From an uncultured beta proteobacterium (GTDB taxonomy: Bacteria; Pseudomonadota; Gammaproteobacteria; Burkholderiales; SG8-41): 64,000 nucleotides of DNA. The stretch lies in the NCBI GenBank assembly GCA_903893565.1, contig CAITMU010000072.1, positions 1 to 64,000 of the forward strand, read 5' to 3'. The position numbers and the translations under genes were made by a program. A model generated the notes under the pieces. That model was not told the DNA's origin. It made no database searches and saw nothing but the letters and a program-made list of their open reading frames with translations. Every line of letters starts with the position of its first letter. Positions within the stretch are counted from its first letter, which is position 1. Positions 16,224-25,686 of this stretch are shown here, one piece after another.

Positions 16224-17588
16224 TTATTGTTTCAAAGATCTCTTAACGGTTAAGAGCTGAGTGATCTCTCGACAGTCCTTCACCGTCTCTAAGTGATTAA
16301 CCTTATCTATGAGTGCCTGGGCCGCGGTCGGGGTAATGACGTTTTTGGCGGCTGTATGCAGCTTGGCTTCAATCTCCGCTCGGCTTAAGGGGTCTGCAGC
16401 ATCACCCCGAGCGACGGGGCGCTCATCAATGAGGGTGCGCCCATCCTTAGTTTGAATGCATACAATAGTGCCGGTGCCCACAACGTGTGGGTCGGCCTCG
16501 ACCTTCACGTTTTCTCGGGCGAATCGATCGACGGCAGGATCGTTGAGTCGGGCCGGTTCAAATTGATCTAGCCAGCAAGCGCGATCATGTAACACCACAG
16601 AGCTAATGTAGGGCATGGAGAGCAAGGCCTTAAATTTATCGTTCCATGGCAATTGCCCATGCATGTCGAAAACCCCTTGAGACAGGCTGACTTTGACGGA
16701 TTGGATGTTATCGGGTTTTAGCTGATGTTTTTCTGCCATCGCGAGAAGGGCGGTGATGACCGATTGCACGGAACTGGCAGCCGGCCACAAGCGAAGTGAA
16801 ATTTCTTCTAATCGCCATTGCGTGCCCAGCGCAAAAGTGAGCGCTTCGATGTCGCCACCGTCGGAGTAAGTGTTGTAAATTCCACCATCTTGATGAGTGA
16901 GTATTTCGCGGGAAGCCAGAAAGCCTTGTTCGGCTAAGAGGGCTGCCATCAAGCCTGATAAAGCGCCACGGGATTGATTAAATTTGATGGTGGGCGTTCC
17001 CCAGTGAGCAAAGGTACCCGCCGATTGGCTACCGGCAAGTCCAAAGGCGTTTAATTGCTGTTCGGGGTTAAAGCCACGCAGTTGTCCGACGGCTGCCGCT
17101 CCGCCAAACGGCCCTACCACGCCGGGTGAGTGCCATCCCTTGGCACGGAAGGCTTTGTAGTGGATGCCGTTGGCCACGCGAACCGAGGTTTCTAATCCTG
17201 CGCTCAGTGCGGTGAGTAAGGCTTTGCCACTGGCGCCATCGCGCTCGGCAATGGCTAGTGCCGGGGCAATGACTTGTGGCGTGGTGTGGTAGAGGGTCGG
17301 GCGGTGTACGTCGCAGACCGTCACCGCAGTGATGAGGTAGCCATTGAGTACTGTGGCGCCTGCCAGTGAAAGGGATTCGCCGCCGATGACACTGGCTTCT
17401 TCAGATGTTCCTAAGGCCTTGGCGAGCGCGCGGATTTGACCGACTTCATCGCCGTGCGTGCCAGCCAACGCACTGGCCAGTGTGTCGAGAAAAATATCTT
17501 TGACCCTGTTGATGATGGGCGTGGGGATGTGCTCGTAACGAAGCTTTGATATGAAATGGGCTAATTGATCGGTGGGGGACAAAGGCAT
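16224..17588 (-). CDS. MmgE/PrpD family protein
   Basis: Member of the 2-methylcitrate dehydratase (PrpD)/CAD superfamily, 454 aa from ATG 17588, which has a GGAGAC Shine-Dalgarno seven bases upstream (a TTG at 17603 is less likely). Seen: VKDIFLDTLASALAGT, ALSAGLETSVRVANG, KAFRAKGWHSPGVVGPFGGAAAVG and FAHWGTPTIKFNQSRGALSG. Family members dehydrate or isomerise tricarboxylic or hydroxy acids, but many in Burkholderiales gene neighbourhoods with Bug proteins have no known substrate. It lies directly upstream of a Bug gene in opposite gene order (Bug first in transcription), probably one operon. Confidence 0.85.
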   Translation of the reverse strand: MPLSPTDQLAHFISKLRYEHIPTPIINRVKDIFLDTLASALAGTHGDEVGQIRALAKALGTSEEASVIGGESLSLAGATVLNGYLITAVTVCDVHRPTLYHTTPQVIAPALAIAERDGASGKALLTALSAGLETSVRVANGIHYKAFRAKGWHSPGVVGPFGGAAAVGQLRGFNPEQQLNAFGLAGSQSAGTFAHWGTPTIKFNQSRGALSGLMAALLAEQGFLASREILTHQDGGIYNTYSDGGDIEALTFALGTQWRLEEISLRLWPAASSVQSVITALLAMAEKHQLKPDNIQSVKVSLSQGVFDMHGQLPWNDKFKALLSMPYISSVVLHDRACWLDQFEPARLNDPAVDRFARENVKVEADPHVVGTGTIVCIQTKDGRTLIDERPVARGDAADPLSRAEIEAKLHTAAKNVITPTAAQALIDKVNHLETVKDCREITQLLTVKRSLKQ

Positions 17589-17618
17589 GAAAAGTGTCTC
17601 CAAAAAAAGGGGTTGAGT

Positions 17619-18605
17619 TTAATCCAGGGTTGCGCCAGATTGCTTGACCACGCGTGCCCACTTGATGAGTTCGGCTTTCATTAGGTCGTTAAACTCTGTC
17701 GGAGTGGACAGTGCAGGCTCTGCACCTAGGCCGATGAGTTTGTCGTGAATTTCAGGCAATTGTACGACTCTATGAGTGGTTGTGAGAATTTTGTCGATGA
17801 TGGCCGCCGGCATACCGGCAGGGCCAACCAACCCATTCCAACCCACGGCCAGATAACCGGGCACCGTCTCCCCAATGGTGGCCACTTGAGGCAGGGCGGC
17901 AATCCGCTTGGCGCTGGTGACAGCGAGGGCGCGTAGTTGCCCGTTTTTTGCTAAGGGCACACCCGATGGGGCGGTGGCAAAAGTTATTGCTACCTCACCG
18001 GAAATAATCGCCACCATTTGTGGGCCAGCCCCTTTGTAGGGAACGTGAAGTAATTGAATATGGGTCATGGTTTTGAAAAGTTCTGCGGTCAGATGCGGTT
18101 GAGCCCCACTCCCCGCAGAGCTATATTGCAGTTCGCCAGGATGGAGCTGGGCCAGCGCGATTAATTGCTTCACGGTTTTCACCGGTATGGCAGGGTGAGT
18201 TAATAAAAGACTGGGTAGATTCACCAAATTGGTCAGGGCGCTAAAGTCTTTGATCGGATCAAAATTAAGCTTCGAGTAGATGGCAGGGTTGATGGCGTGG
18301 GTGCCCACTGTGTTGATGTATAAAGTGCTGCCATCGGGTTTACTGCGGGCCACGTAATCTGAGGCAATGTTGCCAGCCGCGCCAGGTCGATTATCGGTGA
18401 TCACGGGTTGCCCCCACTCTTCCGTAAATTTTTGTCCTAACAGTCGGGATAAAATGTCAGAGGTGCCACCGGGAGGAAAAGGCACGACGATATGGATAGG
18501 CCGAGAGGGGAATGCAGAAGGGGCTGCATTTTGTGCGAAGGCAGCACTTAGGGCTTGCGCAAAGAATAAGCCTAAAGCGATTGGCGTCCAATAGGATATG
18601 AGCAT
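17619..18605 (-). CDS. Bug/TctC-family periplasmic solute-binding protein
   Basis: TTT-type receptor, 328 aa. Signal peptide LGLFFAQALSAAFAQNAA, then IHIVVPFPPGGTSDILSRL, DNRPGAAGNIASDYVARSKPDG, LTHPAIPVKTVKQLIALA, LHPGELQYSSAGSGAQPH and HVPYKGAGPQMVAIISGEV. AAGGAGGAG upstream of ATG 18605 is a strong ribosome binding site. It is the first gene of a probable two-gene unit with the MmgE/PrpD gene 30 bases downstream, suggesting that its ligand could be that enzyme's substrate (inference). Confidence 0.92.
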   Translation of the reverse strand: MLISYWTPIALGLFFAQALSAAFAQNAAPSAFPSRPIHIVVPFPPGGTSDILSRLLGQKFTEEWGQPVITDNRPGAAGNIASDYVARSKPDGSTLYINTVGTHAINPAIYSKLNFDPIKDFSALTNLVNLPSLLLTHPAIPVKTVKQLIALAQLHPGELQYSSAGSGAQPHLTAELFKTMTHIQLLHVPYKGAGPQMVAIISGEVAITFATAPSGVPLAKNGQLRALAVTSAKRIAALPQVATIGETVPGYLAVGWNGLVGPAGMPAAIIDKILTTTHRVVQLPEIHDKLIGLGAEPALSTPTEFNDLMKAELIKWARVVKQSGATLD

Positions 18606-18784
18606 AAATCTCCTCCTTGGGTCGGACTGCGGCCCGGGTTGTCAGTCTTTGCAGGCCTTTGAGGGCCTTGTAGACGGAATCGTTTGTTATTTTTATGAAC
18701 TCGCTAAAAGTATGGGCCAAGGGCGAGTCAAAGGCAATGATAGGTCGCCATTGAAGGACGTTTATCGATTGTAGAACATGGACT

Positions 18785-19519
18785 TTAGGGCGCTAAGTGC
18801 AAGGCCTGTCTGAGTTCTTGGCGAGCGGCATGAAAATCGGCTTGAAATTGAGCATTGCTTTTCATTTCCTGGAGGCAGACGACGGCGAGTATTTTCCCGG
18901 CTTCAACATCGCTCGGAAAGTGAAACCCACCAATGACTCGGTTAAGTCCCATTAGCCTTGCCCTTAACATTAATTCAGATTTTTTTTCCGGGACCATATC
19001 GGAGAGCAAAATGCCCGCCAACCAGCTAAAGGTCGAGTGTCCGCTAGGGTAGGAGCCTTCATTGGTATATTCACCGACCGGTTTGACTGTTGCATTTTGA
19101 AACGGGGGACGTAATCGATTCCAGTGATTTTTCCCTTGACGGTTAAGCGCACTTTCGGTTTTGTAGATACCGTTAAAAAAATAATTGATGAGGGGCAAGT
19201 GCTGGCGATTGAATAGGGGGCCGAGAACATCGGAAAAATTAAAAATACTTTGATCCGCATCAGCAATGGCTTTTTGCGCCATCGCTTCTGTACGAATGGA
19301 CTGCCATTGGAGGACGATGCGCATTTCCTCTTCGGCTTCCATACCGGTGGGCGGAGGAGATAAAAAGCGCAATGAATCGAATCTCTTGGCATCAATATAG
19401 GCGGGAGCACTGTGATTTTTACCGTGTTCAGCACTGGATTCGTTCTTCGCCTCAACCCAGAAAGGCAGTAGGGCGCTTAGAAGAGACAATACCAATAGGA
19501 TAGGGCGAAGTAATTTCAT
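18785..19519 (-). CDS. Class A non-specific acid phosphatase (PAP2 superfamily)
   Basis: Periplasmic phosphatase, 244 aa with a signal peptide (ILLVLSLLSALLPFWVEA). The three-part PAP2 active site is complete: K-x6-RP at residues 130-138, PSGH at 158-161 and NR-x5-H-x3-D ending at residue 204. The second-half layout matches PhoN-type class A acid phosphatases that strip phosphate from a range of organic esters. It is a single gene between the Bug gene and the FKBP gene. Confidence 0.88.
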   Translation of the reverse strand: MKLLRPILLVLSLLSALLPFWVEAKNESSAEHGKNHSAPAYIDAKRFDSLRFLSPPPTGMEAEEEMRIVLQWQSIRTEAMAQKAIADADQSIFNFSDVLGPLFNRQHLPLINYFFNGIYKTESALNRQGKNHWNRLRPPFQNATVKPVGEYTNEGSYPSGHSTFSWLAGILLSDMVPEKKSELMLRARLMGLNRVIGGFHFPSDVEAGKILAVVCLQEMKSNAQFQADFHAARQELRQALHLAP

Positions 19520-19729
19520 TTTTTTTAAGCTGAGGTTGATCGATAAAATAGGGGATAGACAATATTATAGGTTTGGAGACAGGTTACCACTGCAGGGTCG
19601 ACGTGGGGTTGAAAGCAAGGGCCGAGGGGGGGGTGGGAGTCTTATGGATGATGGATTTTCTCGCCATGGGGAGGGCAACTGATTTATGATTCAAGACTTT
19701 ACGATTATTGACAATTAAGGAAAAAGAGT

Positions 19730-20206
19730 ATGATGGCAAAAAAACGCTTCAAGTCATTGAAAACATTCACTATAGCCTCTTTGACGGTGCTCTGTGGCCT
19801 GGTGGCTATGGATTCGGTTTTGGCTGAGACGAGCGCTCAGTCTGTATTAGCGGCAGCGGCTCAAGAATCCGGTGCTCATGTCACCTCGAGCGGTTTAGTC
19901 ATTCGAATGGTCAAGGAGGGCAAGGGCACGCAACCCACGCCAGCCTCGACCGTCAAAGTGCATTATCGGGGAACTTTTCCCAATGGCCAAGAATTTGATA
20001 GTTCATATAAGCGGGGCGAACCCATTGAGTTTCCCCTTCGCGGCGTGATCCCTTGCTGGACAGAAGGGGTGTCGATGATGAAAGTCGGTGCTAAGGCGAA
20101 ACTGACCTGCCCGTCTAGCATTGCCTACGGGGCTCGAGGCGCCGGTGGGGTTATCCCACCCAATGCCACACTCGTGTTTGATGTGGAGCTCTTGGAGGTT
20201 CGTTAA
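19730..20206 (+). CDS. FKBP-type peptidyl-prolyl isomerase, exported
   Basis: A 158-aa secreted proline isomerase acting on protein folding in the periplasm. A signal peptide (KTFTIASLTVLCGLVAMDSVLA) precedes one FKBP domain: VKVHYRGTFPNGQEFDSSYKRGEPIEFPL, GVIPCWTEGVSMMKVGAKAKLTCPSSIAYG and a final IPPNATLVFDVELLEV. GGAAAAAGAG precedes ATG 19730. The domain is of the FkpA/FklB C-terminal type without the dimerisation domain. Confidence 0.93.
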   Translation: MMAKKRFKSLKTFTIASLTVLCGLVAMDSVLAETSAQSVLAAAAQESGAHVTSSGLVIRMVKEGKGTQPTPASTVKVHYRGTFPNGQEFDSSYKRGEPIEFPLRGVIPCWTEGVSMMKVGAKAKLTCPSSIAYGARGAGGVIPPNATLVFDVELLEVR

Positions 20207-20228
20207 ATTGCCTTTGACAGCGCAGCCG

Positions 20229-20315
20229 ACCCTGATTCACATCAGGGTGTGAGATGCCGTTCCATGCATTGGCAGAGGGGTAGTCATCCGCCTACATGAA
20301 GCATTTAGGCGGATG
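20229..20315 (+). terminator. Two perfect hairpins after the FKBP gene
   Basis: ACCCTGAT (20229-20236) pairs with ATCAGGGT (20241-20248), and CATCCGCCTA (20285-20294) with TAGGCGGATG (20306-20315). Neither has a T-tract on the plus strand, so they may stabilise the FKBP mRNA end or separate it from the next gene rather than act as plain intrinsic terminators. Confidence 0.4.
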
Positions 20316-20383
20316 AAGAAAGGAAAGCAACAAGAATAACAGCGCCTAAAAAAACAATAAGCGTGATCTCTGGGGAGAAATCA

Positions 20384-21055
20384 TTGTTAGAAAAAGCCGG
20401 CTATCGTATTGCCCACGTCGATCAGTTGCAATGGGAAGAGCGTAAAAGTGTGGATGGCTGGCCCAGCCGTGCAGGGCTTTATTATGATGACAAAGAAAAT
20501 AACCTATGCATGCGTCTGATTGACTATGCTTTTGGTTTGACAGAGCCGCGCCACGTTCATGCCGGATCTCATGCCGCGGTCATTCTTGAGGGAGAGGCCT
20601 TCATTGATAATGACCGATTAGGGCCGCTCGATGTCATTCTAGGACCTAGCAATAAACCGCATGGACCTTTGGTTTATCCGAAAGGCGCTAAAATATTTAG
20701 CGCCTTTCAGGGGAGTTATTTCCACTCGGAAATCCAAGTGGGGAGTGGTGAATCGGAGTATCGGCTGATTCACGCTGATAAACTGCCCTCTCGCCCCGGC
20801 GTGGATGCCGGTTGCCAAGTAAAAAATATGATTGACTATGGTCTTGGGCGCTTATTGCTCGAACTGTATTCGTTTGAGCCTGGGAGCGCTTGGTCAGCTC
20901 CCAGCGTCTTGGCCGCTTTGTTGGTGCAGGGCGAGGCTATCGTGGCAGGAGAAACCTTGAAAGTATGGGATTATATTTACCTACCCCAGAAGGCTACAAG
21001 GGGTGCCATACAATTTCCGAAAGGAGGTCGTTTTCTGGCCGTCACGATGCGGTAG
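20384..21055 (+). CDS. Cupin-domain protein
   Basis: Double-stranded beta-helix protein of unknown function. LTEPRHVHAGSHAAVILEGEAFIDNDRLGPLDVILGPSN (read in parts) gives the first cupin motif with two His and a Glu-like metal site, followed by KPHGPLVYPKGAKIFSAFQG; a second, weaker cupin half begins near LLLELYSFEPGSAW. TTG 20384 is preferred because GGGGAGA lies seven bases upstream; a GTG at 20363 without a site would add seven residues. It precedes the Bug gene by about 100 bases on the same strand. It is plausibly a sensor or enzyme of the same pathway (inference). Confidence 0.65.
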   Translation: MLEKAGYRIAHVDQLQWEERKSVDGWPSRAGLYYDDKENNLCMRLIDYAFGLTEPRHVHAGSHAAVILEGEAFIDNDRLGPLDVILGPSNKPHGPLVYPKGAKIFSAFQGSYFHSEIQVGSGESEYRLIHADKLPSRPGVDAGCQVKNMIDYGLGRLLLELYSFEPGSAWSAPSVLAALLVQGEAIVAGETLKVWDYIYLPQKATRGAIQFPKGGRFLAVTMR

Positions 21056-21157
21056 TCGTATTTTAGTTCTAAAGGTAAAAAATAAAATATCCCCCCATGG
21101 GTTGAAAATTTAGCAGGGTGGATCTGAACGATTTTTGTTCGTCGGAGGAGAGAAAAC

Positions 21158-22141
21158 ATGAAGCCATTACAACGTTGGATGAGCGTAATCTTCTTTGTGC
21201 TAGGGATAGGGGGATTACATTTGATGGGGATGGGTTGCCTTAAGGCGCAGGATTTTCCCACCAAAGCGATTCATTATATTGTGCCCTTTCCTCCCGGTGG
21301 TATAACTGACAAGATGGCCCGCACGGTTGGCCAACGCATTTCTGAAGTATGGAAGCAACCCGTGTTGGTGGAAAATCGCCCCAGCGGTAATGCTTTGTCT
21401 GGGGCTGACTGGGTGGCCAAATCAAGCCCAGATGGTCATACGTGGCTTGCAATGACGATTGCCCATGCTGTGAATGTGAGTTTGTATCCGCAGGCGCCTT
21501 ATAATTTCGTGCGCGACTTAAAAACTGTGATCATTAACGGTTCATTGCCGATGGTGTTAGTGGTCGCACAAAACTTACCGGTTAAAAATTTAGCGGAATT
21601 AACGGCCTTAGGCAAAAAACGCTCCTTAAACGGGGGTTCCGGTGGCAATGGCACTCCTCAACATTTGGCCTATGAGCTTTATCGACTGTCGACCGGTCTT
21701 GATGCCCATCACATTCCTTATAAAGGTTCGATGGCCCCTTTAATTAGCTTGATTGGGGGGGATGTGGATTTTGTGATTACCGCATTGCCCGATGGCTTAC
21801 CGAGTATTCGTTCGGGTAAGCTTCGGGCGATTGCCATCACGACATTAAAACGACATTCATTAATTGCAGACACCCCTACCACTGCGGAGGCCGGTGTGCC
21901 GCAACTCTTGATGAACAGTTGGACTGGGGTGATGGTGCCCAGTGCAACCCCCAAAGAGTGGGTGAATCGTATTAATGCCGAAGTGGTTAAAACTTTAAAG
22001 CAAGCCGAAGTCGCAGAAGGTTTAAGATTGCAGGGTTTTGAGGTTGTGGCAGATTCCGTGGAGGCTTCGCAAGATTTTGTACTCTCCGAAGTGGAGCGCT
22101 TGGGCAAAATTGTTCGTCTTACCCACATACAACCGGATTAG
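21158..22141 (+). CDS. Bug/TctC-family periplasmic solute-binding protein
   Basis: TTT-type receptor, 327 aa, signal peptide with a short n-region then FFVLGIGGLHLMGMG. Family motifs: IHYIVPFPPGGITDKMAR, ENRPSGNALSGADWVAKSSPDG, LNGGSGGNGTPQHL, HIPYKGSMAPLISLIGGDV and TPTTAEAGVPQ. The signal peptide contains a Cys (GMGCLKAQ), but the usual Bug cleavage after AQ is also possible, so lipidation is uncertain. A GGAGGAGAG ribosome binding site precedes ATG 21158. It is followed by the enolase-superfamily gene. Confidence 0.92.
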   Translation: MKPLQRWMSVIFFVLGIGGLHLMGMGCLKAQDFPTKAIHYIVPFPPGGITDKMARTVGQRISEVWKQPVLVENRPSGNALSGADWVAKSSPDGHTWLAMTIAHAVNVSLYPQAPYNFVRDLKTVIINGSLPMVLVVAQNLPVKNLAELTALGKKRSLNGGSGGNGTPQHLAYELYRLSTGLDAHHIPYKGSMAPLISLIGGDVDFVITALPDGLPSIRSGKLRAIAITTLKRHSLIADTPTTAEAGVPQLLMNSWTGVMVPSATPKEWVNRINAEVVKTLKQAEVAEGLRLQGFEVVADSVEASQDFVLSEVERLGKIVRLTHIQPD

Positions 22142-22284
22142 GGATGAGAGGACTGAAGTGTTAAGGCTTGACCCAGTGTTGGGCCGTTTGACAAAAAAAC
22201 GTCGGTAACAATAAAGCGCCTGTCCATTGCGATAGACGAGCGCTTGGGTAGAGCAGGGCTTAAGGATCGAGGACTACGCATAAA

Positions 22285-22310
22285 GCATTAATACGCATTA
22301 ATACGCATTG
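22285..22310 (+). repeat. 10-bp tandem repeat before the enolase-superfamily gene
   Basis: GCATTAATAC occurs at 22285-22294 and again at 22295-22304, followed by a partial third copy (GCATTG). One repeat is about one helical turn, so an operator is possible; slippage is the simpler explanation. Confidence 0.6.
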
Positions 22311-22325
22311 AAAGGAAAAGGGTTG

Positions 22326-23417
22326 ATGAGAATTGCCAGTGTCAAAGTCAGTGTGTTATGTGTTAAACCCGCTAAGCCTTATCAGGCAGCCGGAAAAACG
22401 GTGGCCGGTTTTTGGCATGTATTGGTTGAGATGACAACGACCGATAAAGTGGTGGGATTGGGTTATGTGGTGTTGTTAAATGAGGCATTGGTGTTTTCTT
22501 TGGCGCGAGCCACTCATGAGTTGGGACAACACCTGATTGGCATGCATGTGTTGGAACCGGAGGCGGCCTGGGAGGCTCTGGTGGCCAAGGGAGGGTGGTA
22601 TGGCCCAGGAGGCTTTTTGAATATTGCGATTGCGCCACTCGATATCGCGCTTTGGGATGCAGCGGGTAAAAGTGTTGAGCAGCCCCTGTATCGAATGCTA
22701 GGCGGATTTTGTAATCGTTTGCCGGTGTATGCCAGTGACGGTTTTTGGTATGACCAAACGCCAGAACAATTGGCGCAGACGGCACGCCAATATGTGAGCC
22801 AGGGCTACGGTGCTGTGAAACTACGCTTGGGGCATGAGGGCAGTGCTGCGGCTGAGGTGGCACGGGTTAAAGCGGTTCGCGATGCGGTGGGTTCGTCGGT
22901 GAAGATCATGGTGGATGCGACTGAAACCTGGGATCTGGCAACGGCCCTGGATCGAGGATGCGCTTTGCAAGACGCGGGCATTCATTGGTTGGAAGATCCT
23001 ATCGACACTCACAATATAAACGGCTATGCCCGCTTGGGTAGGCAGTTAACGGTGTGTATTGCTACGGGGGAACATCTTTACAAGGTGAGTGATTTTTTAC
23101 AGCTTTTTGAAACGCAGTCCGTTGGCGTCGCCTTGATTGATCTGGGGCGCATTGGAGGCATTACCCCATGGCGACGGGTAGCGGCCTTAGCGCATGCGCA
23201 CGCAATCCCGGTGTGTGGTCATGTGCTACCTGAAGTGCATGTGCATTTGGCCACAGCAGTGCCCAACGGCTATTTTGTGGAATACGTGCCCAGGAGCGCG
23301 CCGATTCTCAAGCACATGCCTGCTTTTGAGCAGGGGCAGATGGTGGCGGGGGAGGCCCCGGGTTTGGGAATTGAACTGGATCGGCAGGCGGTGGCGCGTT
23401 TCTTAGTCTCATCTTAG
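22326..23417 (+). CDS. Mandelate racemase / muconate lactonizing enzyme family protein
   Basis: Enolase-superfamily enzyme, 363 aa from ATG 22326 (AAAGGAAAAGGG upstream). It probably abstracts a proton alpha to a carboxylate of a sugar acid or similar, giving dehydration or racemisation. Metal ligands of the mandelate racemase subgroup are visible: DATETW (Asp), EDPID (Glu) and ATGEH (Glu). The general bases also appear: KLRLGH after YGAV (Lys, with Arg where the KxK second Lys would be), IDLGRIGG (Asp) and CGHVLPEVHVHL (His). The N-terminal capping domain occupies about residues 1-120. It sits between Bug genes, suggesting uptake plus conversion of the same acid. Confidence 0.88.
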   Translation: MRIASVKVSVLCVKPAKPYQAAGKTVAGFWHVLVEMTTTDKVVGLGYVVLLNEALVFSLARATHELGQHLIGMHVLEPEAAWEALVAKGGWYGPGGFLNIAIAPLDIALWDAAGKSVEQPLYRMLGGFCNRLPVYASDGFWYDQTPEQLAQTARQYVSQGYGAVKLRLGHEGSAAAEVARVKAVRDAVGSSVKIMVDATETWDLATALDRGCALQDAGIHWLEDPIDTHNINGYARLGRQLTVCIATGEHLYKVSDFLQLFETQSVGVALIDLGRIGGITPWRRVAALAHAHAIPVCGHVLPEVHVHLATAVPNGYFVEYVPRSAPILKHMPAFEQGQMVAGEAPGLGIELDRQAVARFLVSS

Positions 23418-23576
23418 GTGTTAAGCTTTCTTTTTTTAAATGGGCACCCAGGGTTCATTGAGGGTGATTCAGGTGTCAGCCTCAGAGGCCCATGACGAGC
23501 GGTGAATGGGCTGACGTTTTTTTTTAGTCAGGGCACTCGGTATGGATCAACACACATTTATTTTATGAGAGGTCGC

Positions 23577-24557
23577 ATGAAAACTTTGCTCTGCATCCCC
23601 ATCATGGGTCTTAGTCTATTGTTTGCGAGCGCTAATGCGTTGGCAGCCAACGAGCGTTATCCTGAAAAATCCATTCGCTTTGTGGCCCCATATGCTCCGG
23701 GTGGGGCAACCGATTTACTCACTCGAACGATGGCACAAAAGTTAACGGAATTATTGGGCGTGGCGGTCGTCACCGATAATCGACCGGGCGCTGGAGGCAA
23801 TGTGGGAGCGGAAATTGTAGCCAAGTCACCAGCCGATGGTTATACCCTGTTACTCGCCCCTGTCAGTCCGATGGCAATTAATGTGAGTTTGTATGGGAAG
23901 AAATTGCCCTTTAATCCTGAGCGTGATTTTGCTCCGATTACGTTGGTCGCTAAGGTGCCATTGGTGCTGATGACGCACTTGAATGTGCCGGCAAAAACAT
24001 TAAAACAGTTTATTGATTTGGCCAAAGCTCGACCCGGCCAAATGACCTATGGTTCTTCGGGTAATGGTAGTTCCAATCACTTGACGGGGGCTATGCTGAT
24101 GACGGCCGCCCATATTCAGATGATCCATGTGCCTTACAAGGGCGGGGGGCCGGGTATGGTGGCTTTGATGGGGGGGGAAGTCGATATGATGGTGGCACAA
24201 ATTCCTTCGAGTAAGCAAATGTATCTAAGCGGTAAAGTGCGTGCTTTGGGGGTGTCGGGTGCAAAACGCTCTTCGGCTATTCCGGATGTACCGACTATCA
24301 TGGAGGCTGGGGTGCCAGGCTTTGAGGCCACATCTTGGTATTGCGTCGTCGTGCCCGCGGGTACACCGGCGGCGATTATTCGGCGATTAAATACGGAGTT
24401 CATCAAAATTTTGAATACCGCTGAAGTGAGTCTACGTTTGTCGGATGAGGGGGCTGAAATTTCGACCTCTTCGCCTGAGCAATTAAAACAATTCATCCAC
24501 ACTGAGATTGCCAAGTGGTCCAAAGCGGTGAAAGATTCAAAGGCGAGTATTGATTAG
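23577..24557 (+). CDS. Bug/TctC-family periplasmic solute-binding protein
   Basis: TTT-type receptor, 326 aa from ATG 23577, chosen for the GAGAGG site upstream and the signal peptide MKTLLCIPIMGLSLLFASAN directly after it. Motifs: IRFVAPYAPGGATDLLTRT, DNRPGAGGNVGAEIVAKSPADG, HLNVPAKTLKQFIDLAKARP, SSGNGSSNHLTGAM, HVPYKGGGPGMVALMGGEV and VPTIMEAGVPGFEATSWY. The N-terminal longer reading (from 23502) has no ribosome binding site. The next Bug gene starts 66 bases later. Confidence 0.92.
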   Translation: MKTLLCIPIMGLSLLFASANALAANERYPEKSIRFVAPYAPGGATDLLTRTMAQKLTELLGVAVVTDNRPGAGGNVGAEIVAKSPADGYTLLLAPVSPMAINVSLYGKKLPFNPERDFAPITLVAKVPLVLMTHLNVPAKTLKQFIDLAKARPGQMTYGSSGNGSSNHLTGAMLMTAAHIQMIHVPYKGGGPGMVALMGGEVDMMVAQIPSSKQMYLSGKVRALGVSGAKRSSAIPDVPTIMEAGVPGFEATSWYCVVVPAGTPAAIIRRLNTEFIKILNTAEVSLRLSDEGAEISTSSPEQLKQFIHTEIAKWSKAVKDSKASID

Positions 24558-24623
24558 AAAGCAGTCAGAGGTGGGAGGCATTTTTTACGTTGGCGAATTC
24601 AAAAAATAATAAAGAGAGTCAAT

Positions 24624-25604
24624 ATGTTTAAAGCGATCTATAGGATTGGGCTATTGTTGGTTTGCGGTGTTATTTTTACCACTCAGGCGCAAGACGGATA
24701 TCCGAATCGTGCCCTCACCTTAACGGTGCCTTTCCCACCCGGAGGATTTGTCGACTTAAGCGCTAGGCCTCTAGCGATGGCGATGGAGAAAATCTTAAAA
24801 CACCCCGTCATTATTTCTAATCGTGGTGGTGCGGGGGGGACAGTGGGCACTGTATTGGCAGCCAATGCCAAAGCCGATGGTTATAACGTCTTGATGACGG
24901 CCTCGACCATTTCCTTAATGCCGGAGGCAGATAAGCTTTTTAATCGTAAGCCTGCCTACACGTTGGATCAATTTCAACCCATTGCGCTGATCTGGACCGA
25001 TGCGCCTTATTTGGTCGTTCAAAACGACAGTGAATGGACGAATATTAAATCGCTAATTAACGACGCGAAGTCTCATCCAGGAGAGCGCACGTATTCCTCA
25101 TCGGGCATTTATGGCGCATTGCATGTGCCCATTGAGATGTTCTTGCAGTCGCAAAGTATTAAGATGCGACACGTACCCACGAATGGAGGGGGGCCGGCTA
25201 TTACGGCTTTATTAGGGGGGCATGTGCAGCTTTCTGCGGGTAGTCCGGCTTCTTTGAGTGCCCATGTTAAATCCGCAAAACTACGGGCCCTGGCCGGTTG
25301 GGGGGCTAAGCGCAATGAGTGGTTACCGGAGGTGCCCACTTTTATGGAGTTGGGTTATCGATTGGAATACTATCTTTGGGTCGGTGTTTTTGTGCCAAAG
25401 GCAACCGAGGAGGCGGTTTCTCACACCCTGAGGCAGACCCTACGTGAGGTTGTGCAAAATGAGACTTTTAAATCCTCGATGGTTAAACTCCATACCCCGA
25501 TTCATTACATGGATGCGCCTGAGTTTCGAGTGTTTTGGGATCAGGATGTCAAAACGTTAAGTACGGTGATGAAAGGGATCGGTAAGGTCGAGGAAAAAAA
25601 TTAA
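24624..25604 (+). CDS. Bug/TctC-family periplasmic solute-binding protein, divergent
   Basis: TTT-type receptor, 326 aa with signal peptide IGLLLVCGVIFTTQAQDG. Family motifs are present but more divergent than in its neighbours: LTVPFPPGGFVDLSARPLAMAM, SNRGGAGGTVGTVLAANAKADG, SHPGERTYSSSGIYGALHVPIEMF, HVPTNGGGPAITALLGGHV and VPTFMELGYRLEYYLW. The changes in the ligand-loop (HVPTNGG for HVPYKGG) suggest a different ligand. AAAGAGAG precedes ATG 24624. It is followed by the TauE/SafE gene 82 bases downstream on the same strand. Confidence 0.88.
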   Translation: MFKAIYRIGLLLVCGVIFTTQAQDGYPNRALTLTVPFPPGGFVDLSARPLAMAMEKILKHPVIISNRGGAGGTVGTVLAANAKADGYNVLMTASTISLMPEADKLFNRKPAYTLDQFQPIALIWTDAPYLVVQNDSEWTNIKSLINDAKSHPGERTYSSSGIYGALHVPIEMFLQSQSIKMRHVPTNGGGPAITALLGGHVQLSAGSPASLSAHVKSAKLRALAGWGAKRNEWLPEVPTFMELGYRLEYYLWVGVFVPKATEEAVSHTLRQTLREVVQNETFKSSMVKLHTPIHYMDAPEFRVFWDQDVKTLSTVMKGIGKVEEKN

Positions 25605-25686
25605 TATTTTTATTCAATTCGTTATGAGTTAAAAAAATATTCTCAGTGTTAGCAAGGTCTTCGCAATGGGGTGGTGTAAGTAAAGT

